The notes: generated by a model not told the origin, from the letters alone. A DNA stretch of 64,000 nucleotides from Kribbella pittospori (GCF_004331465.1 NZ_SJKB01000001.1:1116001-1180000); one strand, 5' to 3'. Counted from the stretch's first letter, positions 53,388 to 61,598 are shown. A program made the numbers and translations.

Positions 53388-54347
53388 TCAGCCCCGGCCG
53401 CCGTGGGTCGGCCGGGTCACTTGCGCGGGTTGGACTGTGTGCTGGGATGACTCGTTGACGTGCAGGGTGAAGAGGTCCGGGCGGGCGTAGTGGCCGTTCG
53501 GGTCGAAGTCGAACTTGCCACGGTCCAGGTCGCCGAGGTCGAGCTCCGCGAGCAGGACGCCCTCGCCCCCGCGCAATGGGCCGGCGAGGATCTCGCCCAG
53601 CGGTGAGATCACCACGCTCCCGCCATCGATCAGCACCGTCTCCGGCGCATCACCCTGGACCGGATGCAGATCGTCGGGGAGATCGGCCCGGGTCAGGTAC
53701 TGGTTCGCGCTCATCACGAAGCACCGCCCCTCGAGCGCGACGTGCCGCATGGTCGCCTGCCACTGCTCGCGGTCGTCGACCGTCGGCGCACACCAGATCT
53801 CCACGCCCTTGGCGTACATGGCCTGCCGGAACAGCGGCATGTAGTTCTCCCAGCAGATCGCCGCCCCGAGCACGCCGTACGGCGTCCGCACCGCGGGCAT
53901 CGTCGACCCGTCGCCCTGACCCCACAGGAAGCGCTCGGCCGCCGTCGGCATCAACTTGCGATGCGTCGCCACCAGCCCGTGCCGCGGATCGATGAACACG
54001 GCCGTGCAGTACAGCGTCCCACCGGCCCGCTCGATCACCCCGGCAACCAGGTGTACGCCGAGCTCAGCCGACAGCTCAGCGAGCCGCGCGGTCTCCGGTC
54101 CGGGTACGTCGACCGCCGCCTCGCGATACCGACGGAACGTGTCGCGCCCCTCCGGCGATCGGGACCCGACCGTCACACCGAAGTCCAGTCCCTTCGGGTA
54201 GCCACCCAGGAATGCCTCCGGCAGCACGATCAGCCGAGCACCGGACGACGCCGCCTCACGGACGTACTGCTCCGCCTTGGCCAACGTCGCGGGCGTGTCG
54301 AACAGAGTGGAGCCGACCTGGACCGCGGCAACGACAACTGAAGTCAT
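53388..54347 (-). CDS. Nitrilase-family C-N hydrolase
   Basis: 319 aa. The Glu-Lys-Cys triad is visible: VLPEAFLGGYPKG, THRKLMPTAAERFLWGQGDG and GAAICWENYMPL. The FLWGQGDGS and ICWENYMP forms are those of true nitrilases acting on nitriles, rather than amidases such as NIT2. The substrate is not known; indole or aliphatic nitriles are possible. ATG 54347 has TAGGCT 7 nt upstream. Convergent with uvrB, 8 bp apart. Confidence 0.9.
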   Translation of the reverse strand: MTSVVVAAVQVGSTLFDTPATLAKAEQYVREAASSGARLIVLPEAFLGGYPKGLDFGVTVGSRSPEGRDTFRRYREAAVDVPGPETARLAELSAELGVHLVAGVIERAGGTLYCTAVFIDPRHGLVATHRKLMPTAAERFLWGQGDGSTMPAVRTPYGVLGAAICWENYMPLFRQAMYAKGVEIWCAPTVDDREQWQATMRHVALEGRCFVMSANQYLTRADLPDDLHPVQGDAPETVLIDGGSVVISPLGEILAGPLRGGEGVLLAELDLGDLDRGKFDFDPNGHYARPDLFTLHVNESSQHTVQPAQVTRPTHGGRG

Positions 54348-54354
54348 GCCCCGC

Positions 54355-54360
54355 AGCCTA
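54355..54360 (-). promoter_or_regulatory. -10 hexamer TAGGCT, nitrilase gene
   Basis: Ends 7 nt before ATG 54347 on the minus strand. Confidence 0.45.
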
Positions 54361-54436
54361 GGTCGTGCCTGGGTGGTCGAGTTCTGTCCCGAGGAGGGTC
54401 TAGCGTGCGTTCCAGGATCACCAAGGGGAGGACGAC

Positions 54437-54805
54437 ATGTTCGATCACCTGTCGCTGCAATGTGACGACCTGGACGCGAGTCGCCGGTTCTACGAGACGC
54501 TGCTCAAGCCGCTCGGGATCACTGTGGTCATGGAGTTCGGCGACGTCCTCGCCCTGGGTGGGCCGGACGGGGCACCTAAGTTCTGGCTCGGGAAGCAGAC
54601 GACCGGAGGTACGCAGCGGGAGATCCACATCGCGTTCACGGCACCGAATCGGGCGACCGTCGACACAGTTCGCCGGACCGCCGGAGAGTTGGGTGCCGAG
54701 ATCCTGCACGAGCCCAAGGAGTGGCCGGAGTACCACCCCGGCTACTACGCCGTCTTCGTCCGAGACCCCGACGGCAACAACGTCGAGGCCGTCTCACACA
54801 GCTGA
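54437..54805 (+). CDS. VOC-superfamily (glyoxalase-like) protein
   Basis: 122 aa. Paired beta-alpha-beta-beta-beta modules: MFDHLSLQCDDLDASRRFYE with the metal-ligand His4, a His in IHIAFTAPN, and FVRDPDGNNVEAVSH with the terminal Glu ligand. Fold usually seen in dioxygenases, glyoxalases and resistance proteins; reaction unknown. ATG 54437 follows GGGGAGG. Followed by the MmcQ/YjbR gene after 16 bp. Confidence 0.85.
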   Translation: MFDHLSLQCDDLDASRRFYETLLKPLGITVVMEFGDVLALGGPDGAPKFWLGKQTTGGTQREIHIAFTAPNRATVDTVRRTAGELGAEILHEPKEWPEYHPGYYAVFVRDPDGNNVEAVSHS

Positions 54806-54821
54806 GCCGAGAGGGAGTGCG

Positions 54822-55172
54822 ATGGGGAGACTGAGTGGCGGGGATGTGCTCGAGCACTGCTTGGCGAAGCCGGGCGCGTGGCAGGACGAGCCTTGGGACG
54901 GCGACGTGGTCGCCAAGGTCGGCGACAAGATCTTCGCGTTCCTCGGTGGCGGGGACGGGGTCGGGATCAAGTGCGGGGCCAACCGGGAGGAGGCCGACGA
55001 GCTGGTCGACACCTACCCGGGCGACGTCACCAAGATGGCCTACATCGGCCGGTCCGGCTGGAACAGCGTCCGCCTCGGCGGCAGCGTGCCGGACGACGAG
55101 ATCCTCGAGCTGATCGATGCGTCGTACGAGACGATCGTGGGCAAACTCCCCAAGAGCAAGCGTCCGGCCTAG
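54822..55172 (+). CDS. MmcQ/YjbR family protein
   Basis: 116 aa, of the CyaY-like fold MmcQ/YjbR family (predicted DNA-binding, function unsettled). Seen: LEHCLAKPGAWQDEPWDGDV, VGDKIFAFLG, KCGANREEADELVDTYPG and GWNSVRLGGSVPDDEILELI, a nearly diagnostic series. ATG 54822 follows GAGGGAG. Likely co-transcribed with the VOC gene. Confidence 0.85.
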   Translation: MGRLSGGDVLEHCLAKPGAWQDEPWDGDVVAKVGDKIFAFLGGGDGVGIKCGANREEADELVDTYPGDVTKMAYIGRSGWNSVRLGGSVPDDEILELIDASYETIVGKLPKSKRPA

Positions 55173-55310
55173 CCGCGGACGACACGCCTGAATCTGACGA
55201 ACTGATCACTGAGCGCAACTATTCCTCGGCCGGTTGTGATCATTCCGACAGCCGGACACGGTGCCCTGGGATTTGGAGACTTGGACATCGACCAGTCAGA
55301 ATAGACGTGG

Positions 55311-55448
55311 AGAAGGGGAGTATTCCTTCGCGGCGGCATCGTCATCACGGTCAGGGATTCGTTCCCGCGCCCGGTGCCACCGGCCAGGCCCGCAGTGCGG
55401 GTCCGGCGGAAGAGACCTTCGGAGTCCTGTTTCAGCTGAGCTCCGGAG
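55311..55448 (+). promoter_or_regulatory. yybP-ykoY (Mn2+) riboswitch upstream of terC
   Basis: The leader of the terC gene carries the conserved elements of this RNA in order: GGGGAGTA (55315-55322), CGTCATCA (55340-55347), G/C-rich helices, and AGACCTTCGGAG (55413-55424). TTCGGAG (55418-55424) can pair with CTCCGGA (55441-55447), which overlaps the Shine-Dalgarno GGAGG (55445-55449), giving a plausible translational switch. TerC-family genes are a known target of this class, which senses manganese. The rest of 55173-55454 shows no gene. Confidence 0.8.
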
Positions 55449-55454
55449 GTGTCT

Positions 55455-56618
55455 GTGCACGTTGCTGACTACGTTTGGTACATCACGGTCGGCGTGCTTC
55501 TCGCGCTGCTGGCTTTCGACGTCTTCATCATCGGCCGTCGTCCGCACGAACCGAGTACCCGGGAGTCCGCGACCGCGATCGCGTTCTACGTGGGTCTCGC
55601 GGTGGTCTTCGGCCTCGGCGTCTGGTTGTTCTCCGGTGGGCAGTACGCGGGCGAGTTCTTCGCCGGCTGGCTGACCGAGTACAGCCTGAGCGTCGACAAC
55701 CTGTTCATCTTCCTGATCATCATGTCCAGGTTCGGCGTACCCAGGAAGTATCAGCAGACCGCGCTGCTGATCGGCATCATCCTGGCGCTGGTCTTCCGCG
55801 GTGTCTTCATCGCGGTCGGCGCGGCCGCCATCAACCAGTTCTCCTGGATCTTCTACATCTTCGGCGCGTTCCTGGTCTACACCGCGATCCACCTGGCCAA
55901 GCAGGGGGAGAACGATGACGACGACTTCAAGGAGAACGCGGTCATCCGGTTCGCCAAGAAGCGCCTGAACGCCACCGACGAGTACAACGGCGTCAAGCTC
56001 ACCATCGTCAAGAACGGCAAGCGGCTCGTCACCCCGATGGCGATCGTGATCATCGCGCTCGGGACGACCGACCTGCTGTTCGCGCTCGACTCGATCCCGG
56101 CGATCTACGGCCTGACCCAGGAACCGTTCCTGGTCTTCACCGCGAACGTGTTCGCACTGATGGGTCTGCGGCAGCTGTACTTCCTGCTCGGCGATCTGCT
56201 GAAGCGGCTGGTCTACCTGTCCATCGGCCTGTCGGTGGTGCTCGCGTTCATCGGTGTGAAGCTGGTTCTGCACGCGATGCACGTGAACGAGTTGCCGTTC
56301 ATCAACGGCGGTCACCACATCGAGTGGGCGCCGGAGATCCCGATCTGGTTCTCGCTGGGCTTCATCATCATCACCCTCGGCATCACCACGGTCGCCAGCC
56401 TGCGGAAGTCCCGCATCACCAAGCCGGCTGACCCGACCGACCCCCCGGCCGAGGGCGGCGAGCTGGACGAGTCGACCCCGGTCGACAGCCCGAACGGTAC
56501 GACGAGCCCGGTCGACAGCCCGAACGGTACGACGGCCGAGCTGGACCCGAAGACCCAGGCCGAGCTCGACTCGATCCGCGAGCCCGAGCCGCACGAGTCG
56601 GACGCCAAGAAGTCCTGA
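55455..56618 (+). CDS. TerC-family membrane protein (Mn2+ export type, Alx/MeeF-like)
   Basis: 387 aa with about nine helices. Conserved motifs: FDVFIIGRRP, EYSLSVDNLFIFLIIM and GTTDLLFALDSIPAIYGLTQEPF, including the acidic residues thought to bind metal. GTG 55455 is 5 nt after GGAGG; GTG 55449 overlaps that site. Regulation by the upstream Mn-riboswitch supports a manganese export role; older tellurite-resistance names come from homology. The C-terminal tail (about 320-387) is acidic and Pro/Thr-rich with a tandem duplication. Confidence 0.9.
   Translation: MHVADYVWYITVGVLLALLAFDVFIIGRRPHEPSTRESATAIAFYVGLAVVFGLGVWLFSGGQYAGEFFAGWLTEYSLSVDNLFIFLIIMSRFGVPRKYQQTALLIGIILALVFRGVFIAVGAAAINQFSWIFYIFGAFLVYTAIHLAKQGENDDDDFKENAVIRFAKKRLNATDEYNGVKLTIVKNGKRLVTPMAIVIIALGTTDLLFALDSIPAIYGLTQEPFLVFTANVFALMGLRQLYFLLGDLLKRLVYLSIGLSVVLAFIGVKLVLHAMHVNELPFINGGHHIEWAPEIPIWFSLGFIIITLGITTVASLRKSRITKPADPTDPPAEGGELDESTPVDSPNGTTSPVDSPNGTTAELDPKTQAELDSIREPEPHESDAKKS
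56477..56533 (+). repeat. Tandem duplication in the terC tail
   Basis: Two direct copies with 30-bp period (56477-56506 and 56507-56533, 27 bp identical), encoding PVDSPNGTT twice. In frame and in a disordered cytoplasmic tail, so probably neutral. Confidence 0.85.
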
Positions 56619-56630
56619 CCTGAAAGACAC

Positions 56631-56667
56631 ACATCGCCCCCGGACCGACCTGGTCCGGGGGCGATGT
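56631..56667. terminator. Bidirectional terminator terC / NlpC gene
   Basis: A perfect 16-bp stem (56631-56646 with 56652-56667) and GACCT loop between convergent genes. Confidence 0.88.
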
Positions 56668-56674
56668 TGCGTAG

Positions 56675-57544
56675 TCAGAGCTTGGCGGCGGCGACCAGGG
56701 TGGCTCTGCGTTCGTCGGGCACCGTCGCGTCTTCCAGGCGCTTGCCCGTCTCCGACGCGTGCAGCATCCCGGTATCGGAGACGAAGCCCACGTGGTGGAT
56801 CTGCTTGCCGGGCCGCCCGAAGAAGTAGAGGTCGCCGGGCTGCGCCTCGTCGATCGGGATGTTCTCCAGCATCGCGGCCTGGTCGTGCGCGTCACGAGGG
56901 ATGCGCAGCCCCAGCACCCGGCAGACCGTGTGGGTCAGTCCGGAGCAGTCCAGGCCGTACGCCGACGTACCGCCCCACAGGTACTCGAGCCCGAGGAACA
57001 ACGCCCCCAACCGCAACCGGTCCTCGGGCGTCGACGGCTGCTCGACAGACCGCAGTACGTCGTCCGCCAGCCAGCCTGATCCGCCGTCCGGGGTAGCCAC
57101 CCGGGTGTACCCGTCGGCGTGCTCGGTCGATGCCAGGACGGTCGCGAACGAGAGCTCGCCCAGCGGCGCGCCCGCGCCCGGCTCGGCGAGCAGCATCGCG
57201 GTCGGGACCGTGATCGCAACCGGTGCGGTCGCGCTGCTAGGCAGCTCGCCCAGGTGGCTCGACGGCACCCAGCCCGGGTACCCGAGCTCGTCGTTGGACG
57301 ACGGCTGCCACGGCGCCAGGATCTCCGACCAGCCGTCCCGCTCCGAGCGGACCAGGACGGGTTCGGCGAACAGCAGTTGGGTCAGGGTCCGGCCGTGCAG
57401 GCCGAGCCGGGTCTCGGTGTCCATGGACTTCGCCCACGCGGCCACATCGGGCTGGGCGGCGACGGCCGCGGCGTCGATGTCACGGGGCGCATCCGGCGCG
57501 GTCCAGACGGTACTGACCGGGACTTTGGCGGCGACTAGCTTCAT
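56675..57544 (-). CDS. NlpC/P60 cysteine peptidase with SH3-like domains (YkfC-like)
   Basis: 289 aa without signal peptide. Two SH3b-like regions (about 10-165) precede an NlpC/P60 domain (about 170-289) with catalytic Cys200 in LDCSGLTHTV and His251 in HHVGFVSDTG. This layout matches gamma-D-glutamyl-L-diamino acid endopeptidases such as YkfC that act on imported murein tripeptides in the cytoplasm. ATG 57544 overlaps the epimerase stop (ATGA). Context with a dipeptide epimerase supports peptidoglycan recycling. Confidence 0.87.
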   Translation of the reverse strand: MKLVAAKVPVSTVWTAPDAPRDIDAAAVAAQPDVAAWAKSMDTETRLGLHGRTLTQLLFAEPVLVRSERDGWSEILAPWQPSSNDELGYPGWVPSSHLGELPSSATAPVAITVPTAMLLAEPGAGAPLGELSFATVLASTEHADGYTRVATPDGGSGWLADDVLRSVEQPSTPEDRLRLGALFLGLEYLWGGTSAYGLDCSGLTHTVCRVLGLRIPRDAHDQAAMLENIPIDEAQPGDLYFFGRPGKQIHHVGFVSDTGMLHASETGKRLEDATVPDERRATLVAAAKL

Positions 57545-58605
57545 ACGGTCAAGCCTGTCACGCCGAGTCCAGGAGCCGCAGGCAGGTGGATCAGCGAGCC
57601 GTCGTACCGGATCCCGCCGGTCACCGGCGCCTGCTTCAGCCACCAGGCCGCGTCGAGGTCGTTGACCGCCGACGTCGGGTACGCCGACACCAGCGCGGCC
57701 GCCGCGCCGACGCCGACGTGGCTCTCCATCATCGAGCCGACGATCGTCCTGATCCCGTGCTCGCGGGCCAGTTCCAGCAGGGTCCGGGCCGGTCCGAGCC
57801 CGCCGCACTTGGCCAGCTTCACGTTCACCATGTCGGCGGCGCCGTGCCGGATCATGTTCACCAGGTCGCGTACGCCGTACACGGACTCGTCGGCGAGGAT
57901 CGGCGTACGGACCCGGTCGGTCACCCACGCCATCCCTTCGATGTCGGCGGCAACGACCGGCTGTTCGACGAGTTCGAGGTCGCAGCCCGCGTCCTCCATC
58001 GCCCGGATGGCGGTGACCGCGTCGCGCCGCGACCAGCCCTGGTTGGCGTCCAGCCGGAGCGTCGGTTCCGGCCCGATCGCCTGGCGGGCCCGCCGGACCC
58101 GTTCGACGTCGGCGCGGGCGTCGGTGCCGACCTTGATCTTCAGTACGTCGAAGCCGTCCGCGAGCCTGGCCTGTGCCGCGGCCGCGAGCGCATCGGGGTC
58201 GCCGACGGACAGCGTCATGTCGGTGCGCACGGTGTCGACGGTCGAGCCGAGGAAACCGTGCAAAGTCTGCCCGCGACGCCGCGCGGCCAGGTCGTGCAGC
58301 GCGACGTCGACCGCGCCCTTCGCGCCGAAGTTGCCGGTCGCGGCGTTCTGCACGCGGCGCAGCGCCTCGGTCAGGTCGTCCGGGCCGAGACCGTCCAGGG
58401 CAGCGGTGATCGGTCCCTCGACGCAGGCCTGCGACCCGGCGAGCGAATCGCCGGTCACCTTCCACACCTGCGGCGCCTCGCCCCAGCCGCTGAGCTCGCC
58501 GTCGCTCACCTCGACCAGCAGCGAGTCCGCGTGCGTCGCCGTCCGCAGTGCCGTGATGAACGGCGTGTGCAGCGGCGCCGAGACCAGATGCGTGCTGACC
58601 TTCAT
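57541..58605 (-). CDS. Dipeptide epimerase (L-Ala-D/L-Glu type, enolase superfamily)
   Basis: 354 aa. Muconate-lactonising subgroup with catalytic KIKVG lysine, metal ligands in LRLDANQGW, ELVEQPV and ILADESV, and the second-base lysine in VNVKLAKCGG. Epimerises L-Ala-D-Glu released from murein peptides so that it can be degraded. ATG 58605 overlaps the upstream serine-hydrolase stop. Specificity for Ala-Glu is inferred from its NlpC/P60 partner. Confidence 0.88.
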   Translation of the reverse strand: MKVSTHLVSAPLHTPFITALRTATHADSLLVEVSDGELSGWGEAPQVWKVTGDSLAGSQACVEGPITAALDGLGPDDLTEALRRVQNAATGNFGAKGAVDVALHDLAARRRGQTLHGFLGSTVDTVRTDMTLSVGDPDALAAAAQARLADGFDVLKIKVGTDARADVERVRRARQAIGPEPTLRLDANQGWSRRDAVTAIRAMEDAGCDLELVEQPVVAADIEGMAWVTDRVRTPILADESVYGVRDLVNMIRHGAADMVNVKLAKCGGLGPARTLLELAREHGIRTIVGSMMESHVGVGAAAALVSAYPTSAVNDLDAAWWLKQAPVTGGIRYDGSLIHLPAAPGLGVTGLTV

Positions 58606-59414
58606 CGGACCCCTCCCAGATCCCGACGGTGGTTCCACGCCTCGAGCGCGATGTTCGCGATCAGCTTCTGCGCATCCGCGTCGGCCAGGTCGGACGTCGT
58701 ACACACGACCAGCACGAACGGATCGGCGTCCGGTGGGCGGACGATGCCGCCGTCGTGCCGGATCCGGGTGTCCCAGCCGTTCTTGTGCTCGACCCGGGTC
58801 CCGGCCGGCAACAGCGCCGGGATCTCGCCGTTCCACTGGTTGCCGGCCAGCAGGTCCCGCAGGTAGTTGCCCGAGGCGCCCTGCTGATTGCCGACAGCAA
58901 CCAGTACGCCGGCCAGACCCGCCGGGCTCATCAGGTTGCTGATTCCGGCCCGCACGCCCGGCCCGTCGTCGATCCCGCGCCGGATCGCACTGTCCCCAGG
59001 CCCGTACTCCGCGAGTACGGCGTGGGCGGCGTCGACGCCGACCTGCTCCAGCACGAGGTCCGTCGCGAGGTTGCTGGACCGGGTGATCATCTCGGTCGCC
59101 AGCCACCCGAGCGGCACCTGCTCACCCAGCTTCGTCCAGGTCGCCGGCGCCTCGTCCTCGTCCGGGTTCACCCCGAACCGCCCGCCGGCCGCGGACGCGA
59201 AGTCGTTGTGCACGGTCACCGGCTGGTCGAGCGCCAGCTCACCAGCCTCGACCTTGCGCATCATCGCCATTGCCACCGGGAGTTTCATCGTGCTCGCCGA
59301 GTAGTGCGTCCGCTCCGCCAGATGCTCGAACACCGGTACGCCGTCCAGCCGCCCCAGCCACACCCCGAAGGCGCCGCTCCCGTCGACGTCCCGGAGCAGT
59401 TCCGCGATTCCCAT
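58602..59414 (-). CDS. Serine hydrolase of the class A beta-lactamase fold
   Basis: 270 aa, no signal peptide with the chosen start. The penicillin-binding motifs are intact: STMK (Ser41-Lys44), SSN in ITRSSNLATD, and KNG in VEHKNGWDT. The Glu166-type loop of true class A lactamases is not obvious. Being cytoplasmic and first in an operon with epimerase and NlpC/P60 genes suggests a role on murein peptides, for instance as an LD-carboxypeptidase or amidase substitute, rather than antibiotic resistance. ATG 59414 is used; GTG 59423 is possible. Confidence 0.8.
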   Translation of the reverse strand: MGIAELLRDVDGSGAFGVWLGRLDGVPVFEHLAERTHYSASTMKLPVAMAMMRKVEAGELALDQPVTVHNDFASAAGGRFGVNPDEDEAPATWTKLGEQVPLGWLATEMITRSSNLATDLVLEQVGVDAAHAVLAEYGPGDSAIRRGIDDGPGVRAGISNLMSPAGLAGVLVAVGNQQGASGNYLRDLLAGNQWNGEIPALLPAGTRVEHKNGWDTRIRHDGGIVRPPDADPFVLVVCTTSDLADADAQKLIANIALEAWNHRRDLGGVR

Positions 59415-59462
59415 GCCGATCACCCAACCACACCAGGCCCCTGGCAGACTCCAAGGGTGTTG

Positions 59463-59627
59463 AGTACCCCGTGGTGGAGATCCTTCGGCGCTTGCGGCGC
59501 CCAGGCACGCACCTCGCGGCACTTGAGGTTCGTCCACGATGAACCCGCATCGAGGACGCCCCTCAAGCACCGCGATGCACGCACCTGGACACCGCAATCA
59601 CTCGAAGCCTCTCCACCACGGGGTACT
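59463..59627. repeat. Covarying palindromic element, copy B
   Basis: 165-bp element between the divergent serine-hydrolase and cobD genes. Outer arms 59463-59480 and 59610-59627 pair perfectly over 18 bp, and after a 2-nt mismatch a further 5 bp pair. The sequence of these arms is unrelated to copy A apart from the tips (AGTRCCC). The 36-bp core 59485-59520 and the 32-bp core 59572-59603 are identical to copy A. An internal hairpin 59527-59545 keeps the CCACG loop with a different 7-bp stem. Stem CTTGAGG/CCTCAAG (59522-59528 / 59561-59567) replaces GGAG/CTCC of copy A. Confidence 0.85.
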
Positions 59628-59633
59628 AGGGCA

Positions 59634-60554
59634 TTGGGTCTCCTCCTCGGGTTCGCGGCCGACCGTGTTCTCGGTGATCCCCGCCGCTTCCACCCGGTGG
59701 CCGGCTTCGGGCAGGCGGCGTCCCGCGTGGAGTCCCGCTGGTACGCCGACTCCCGCGCGGCCGGTACGGCGTACACGGTCGCCTTGGTCGGTACGACGGC
59801 AGTCGCCGGAGTCGTGGTCGAGCGGCTGACCCGGAATCGTCCGATCGTCCACACGCTCGTCACCGCGGCCGCGACGTGGACCGTGCTCGGCGCTCGCAGC
59901 TTGGACCGCGAGGCCGAGGTGATGGCCGGGCTGCTCGAGGACAAGGACATCCCGGCCGCCCGCGACCGCCTCAGCCATCTGTGTGCTCGGGACGCGACCA
60001 ATCTGGAAGCCGACGAGCTCGCCCGGGCGACCGTGGAGTCGATCGCCGAGAACACCTCCGACGCCTGCGTGGCGCCACTGCTTTGGGGCGGCGTGCTCGG
60101 CGTACCGGGGCTGCTCGGCTACCGCGCCGCCAACACTCTGGACGCGATGGTCGGCTACAAGTCCGAGAAGTACCTGAACTTCGGCTGGGCGTCCGCGCGG
60201 CTGGACGACGTGCTCAATCTGCTGCCTGCGCGCGTGTGCGCCGTGCTCACCGGCCTCGCCGCCGGCCGGCCCAGACAGACCATCCAGATTTGGCAGCGGG
60301 ATGCGCCAAGGCACCCGAGCCCGAACGCCGGCCCGGTCGAGGCCGCGTTCGCCGGTGCGCTCGACCTGACCCTCGGCGGCACGAACAGTTACGGGTCGTA
60401 TCAGGAGGACCGAGGCACACTGGGCGACGGACCCACACCGGCGGTTGCGGACGTACGCCGTACCGCGGCGCTGGCCAAGCGTGTCGGTGTGGTTGCCGCT
60501 GGGGTCGCTGCGATCCTGGCCGTCGCCGGCCGGAAGGGAACACGATGGGGTTGA
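59634..60554 (+). CDS. cobD: Adenosylcobinamide-phosphate synthase
   Basis: Membrane enzyme of corrinoid synthesis (CobD/CbiB), attaching aminopropanol to the corrin ring; 306 aa. N-terminal GLLLGFAADRVLGDPRRFHPV is diagnostic, with later NLEADELARATVESIAENTSD, GYRAANTLDAMVGYK and PNAGPVEAAFAGAL. TTG 59634 is the first sensible start after the palindromic element; frames extending further left run through the element. No cobalamin riboswitch was seen. Other cob genes are outside the window. Confidence 0.9.
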   Translation: MGLLLGFAADRVLGDPRRFHPVAGFGQAASRVESRWYADSRAAGTAYTVALVGTTAVAGVVVERLTRNRPIVHTLVTAAATWTVLGARSLDREAEVMAGLLEDKDIPAARDRLSHLCARDATNLEADELARATVESIAENTSDACVAPLLWGGVLGVPGLLGYRAANTLDAMVGYKSEKYLNFGWASARLDDVLNLLPARVCAVLTGLAAGRPRQTIQIWQRDAPRHPSPNAGPVEAAFAGALDLTLGGTNSYGSYQEDRGTLGDGPTPAVADVRRTAALAKRVGVVAAGVAAILAVAGRKGTRWG

Positions 60555-61228
60555 GTCACCGCCCGCTGCGGATCGCACTGATCCGGCACGGCGAGTCCGA
60601 GGCGAACCTGGACAAGTCGATCTTCGAGCGAGTACCCGACCACGCGATCCCGCTCACGCCACACGGGCACGAGCAGTCGGCCAAGGCGGGCAAGTACCTG
60701 CGCGAGCTGTTCGAGAACGAGCCGGCCCGCGTGTACGTCTCGCCGTACGTGCGGGCCTGGCAGACGCTGGACTCTCTCGGGCTGGACGACCTGATCGGTG
60801 AGCCCCGCGAGGAGCCGCGGCTGCGGGAGCAGGACTGGGCCAACTACCAGGACACCGCGGACATCGAGCGGCAGGAGGTGCTCCGGGACCGGTTCGGGCA
60901 CTTCTTCTACCGGTTCACCCACGGCGAGTCGGGGTCGGACGTGTACGACCGGGTGTCGACGTTCCTGGAGACGATGCACCGCGACTTCGAGGCCCCGGAC
61001 GCGCCTCAGAACGTGCTGCTGGTGTCGCACGGGCTGACCATGCGGCTGTTCTGCATGCGCTGGTTCCACTGGTCGGTCAAGTTCTTCGAGACACTGCGGA
61101 ACCCGGACAACGCCGAAACGCGCGTCCTGCTGCGGCAGCCGGACTTCCAGTACAAGCTGGACCGGCCGTTCGAACAGTGGACGACGACGTACAAACCGAC
61201 GGAACGGGAACGATCGGCCTGGCTGTAA
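60545..61228 (+). CDS. Histidine phosphatase superfamily protein
   Basis: 227 aa. Phosphoglycerate-mutase-like fold with the catalytic histidine in RIALIRHGESEANLD, YVSPYVRAWQTL and the second histidine in LLVSHGLTMRLF. It overlaps cobD by 10 bp and so may serve corrinoid synthesis (alpha-ribazole phosphatase), though length and motifs are also those of generic phosphatases. ATG 60545 follows GAAGGGAA. Confidence 0.82.
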   Translation: MGLSHRPLRIALIRHGESEANLDKSIFERVPDHAIPLTPHGHEQSAKAGKYLRELFENEPARVYVSPYVRAWQTLDSLGLDDLIGEPREEPRLREQDWANYQDTADIERQEVLRDRFGHFFYRFTHGESGSDVYDRVSTFLETMHRDFEAPDAPQNVLLVSHGLTMRLFCMRWFHWSVKFFETLRNPDNAETRVLLRQPDFQYKLDRPFEQWTTTYKPTERERSAWL

Positions 61229-61238
61229 GGCGGCAGCT

Positions 61239-61598
61239 TCACGCGCGGATTGCGGCGAGAATGAACAACGCCGCGAGCAGCAGCGCCGCCAGCGCGGGCA
61301 CCGTCAGCAGGACTGTGCGGAGTGCGACGCCGATGGTGAAGGGCCGGAGGCGCCTGGTCCACGTCCACCGCAGAACTCCGAAGCCCAGCGAGCCGATGAC
61401 GGCCGCGAACGGGAGCGTGACCGCCTTGTACGGGTCCGCAGTGACGAGATACAGAATGAACAGGAAGACCAGATAGACGCCTAGCAGCGTGCCAGGACGG
61501 CGGAGGAAATCGACCCACGGGGGCCGAGTCGACGTCGCCCGTCCGTGCTCGATCCGCGATCGTGGCCGTCCAGACACCTGTGCAGCGTACGACCGCAC
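61239..61598 (-). CDS. Small membrane protein of unknown function
   Basis: 119 aa with three hydrophobic segments (about 38-53, 58-75 and 87-117) and a basic N-terminus. No family recognised. GTG 61598 is the outermost start and no good ribosome-binding site was found, so the true start may be internal. Convergent with the phosphatase gene and divergent from the DUF3500 gene. Confidence 0.5.
   Translation of the reverse strand: MRSYAAQVSGRPRSRIEHGRATSTRPPWVDFLRRPGTLLGVYLVFLFILYLVTADPYKAVTLPFAAVIGSLGFGVLRWTWTRRLRPFTIGVALRTVLLTVPALAALLLAALFILAAIRA

Noticed and set aside
58602..59414. Antibiotic-resistance beta-lactamase
   Set aside because: No signal peptide, no clear class A omega-loop Glu, and the operon context is murein-peptide recycling.
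59420..59630. Short open frames crossing the palindromic element (for example with RCPGACIA-like peptides)
   Set aside because: They appear in both copies only because the repeated DNA is the same; no ribosome-binding site and frames differ in the arms.
59415..59633. Cobalamin riboswitch before cobD
   Set aside because: No B12-box-like sequence was found; the region is filled by the palindromic element shared with an unrelated locus.
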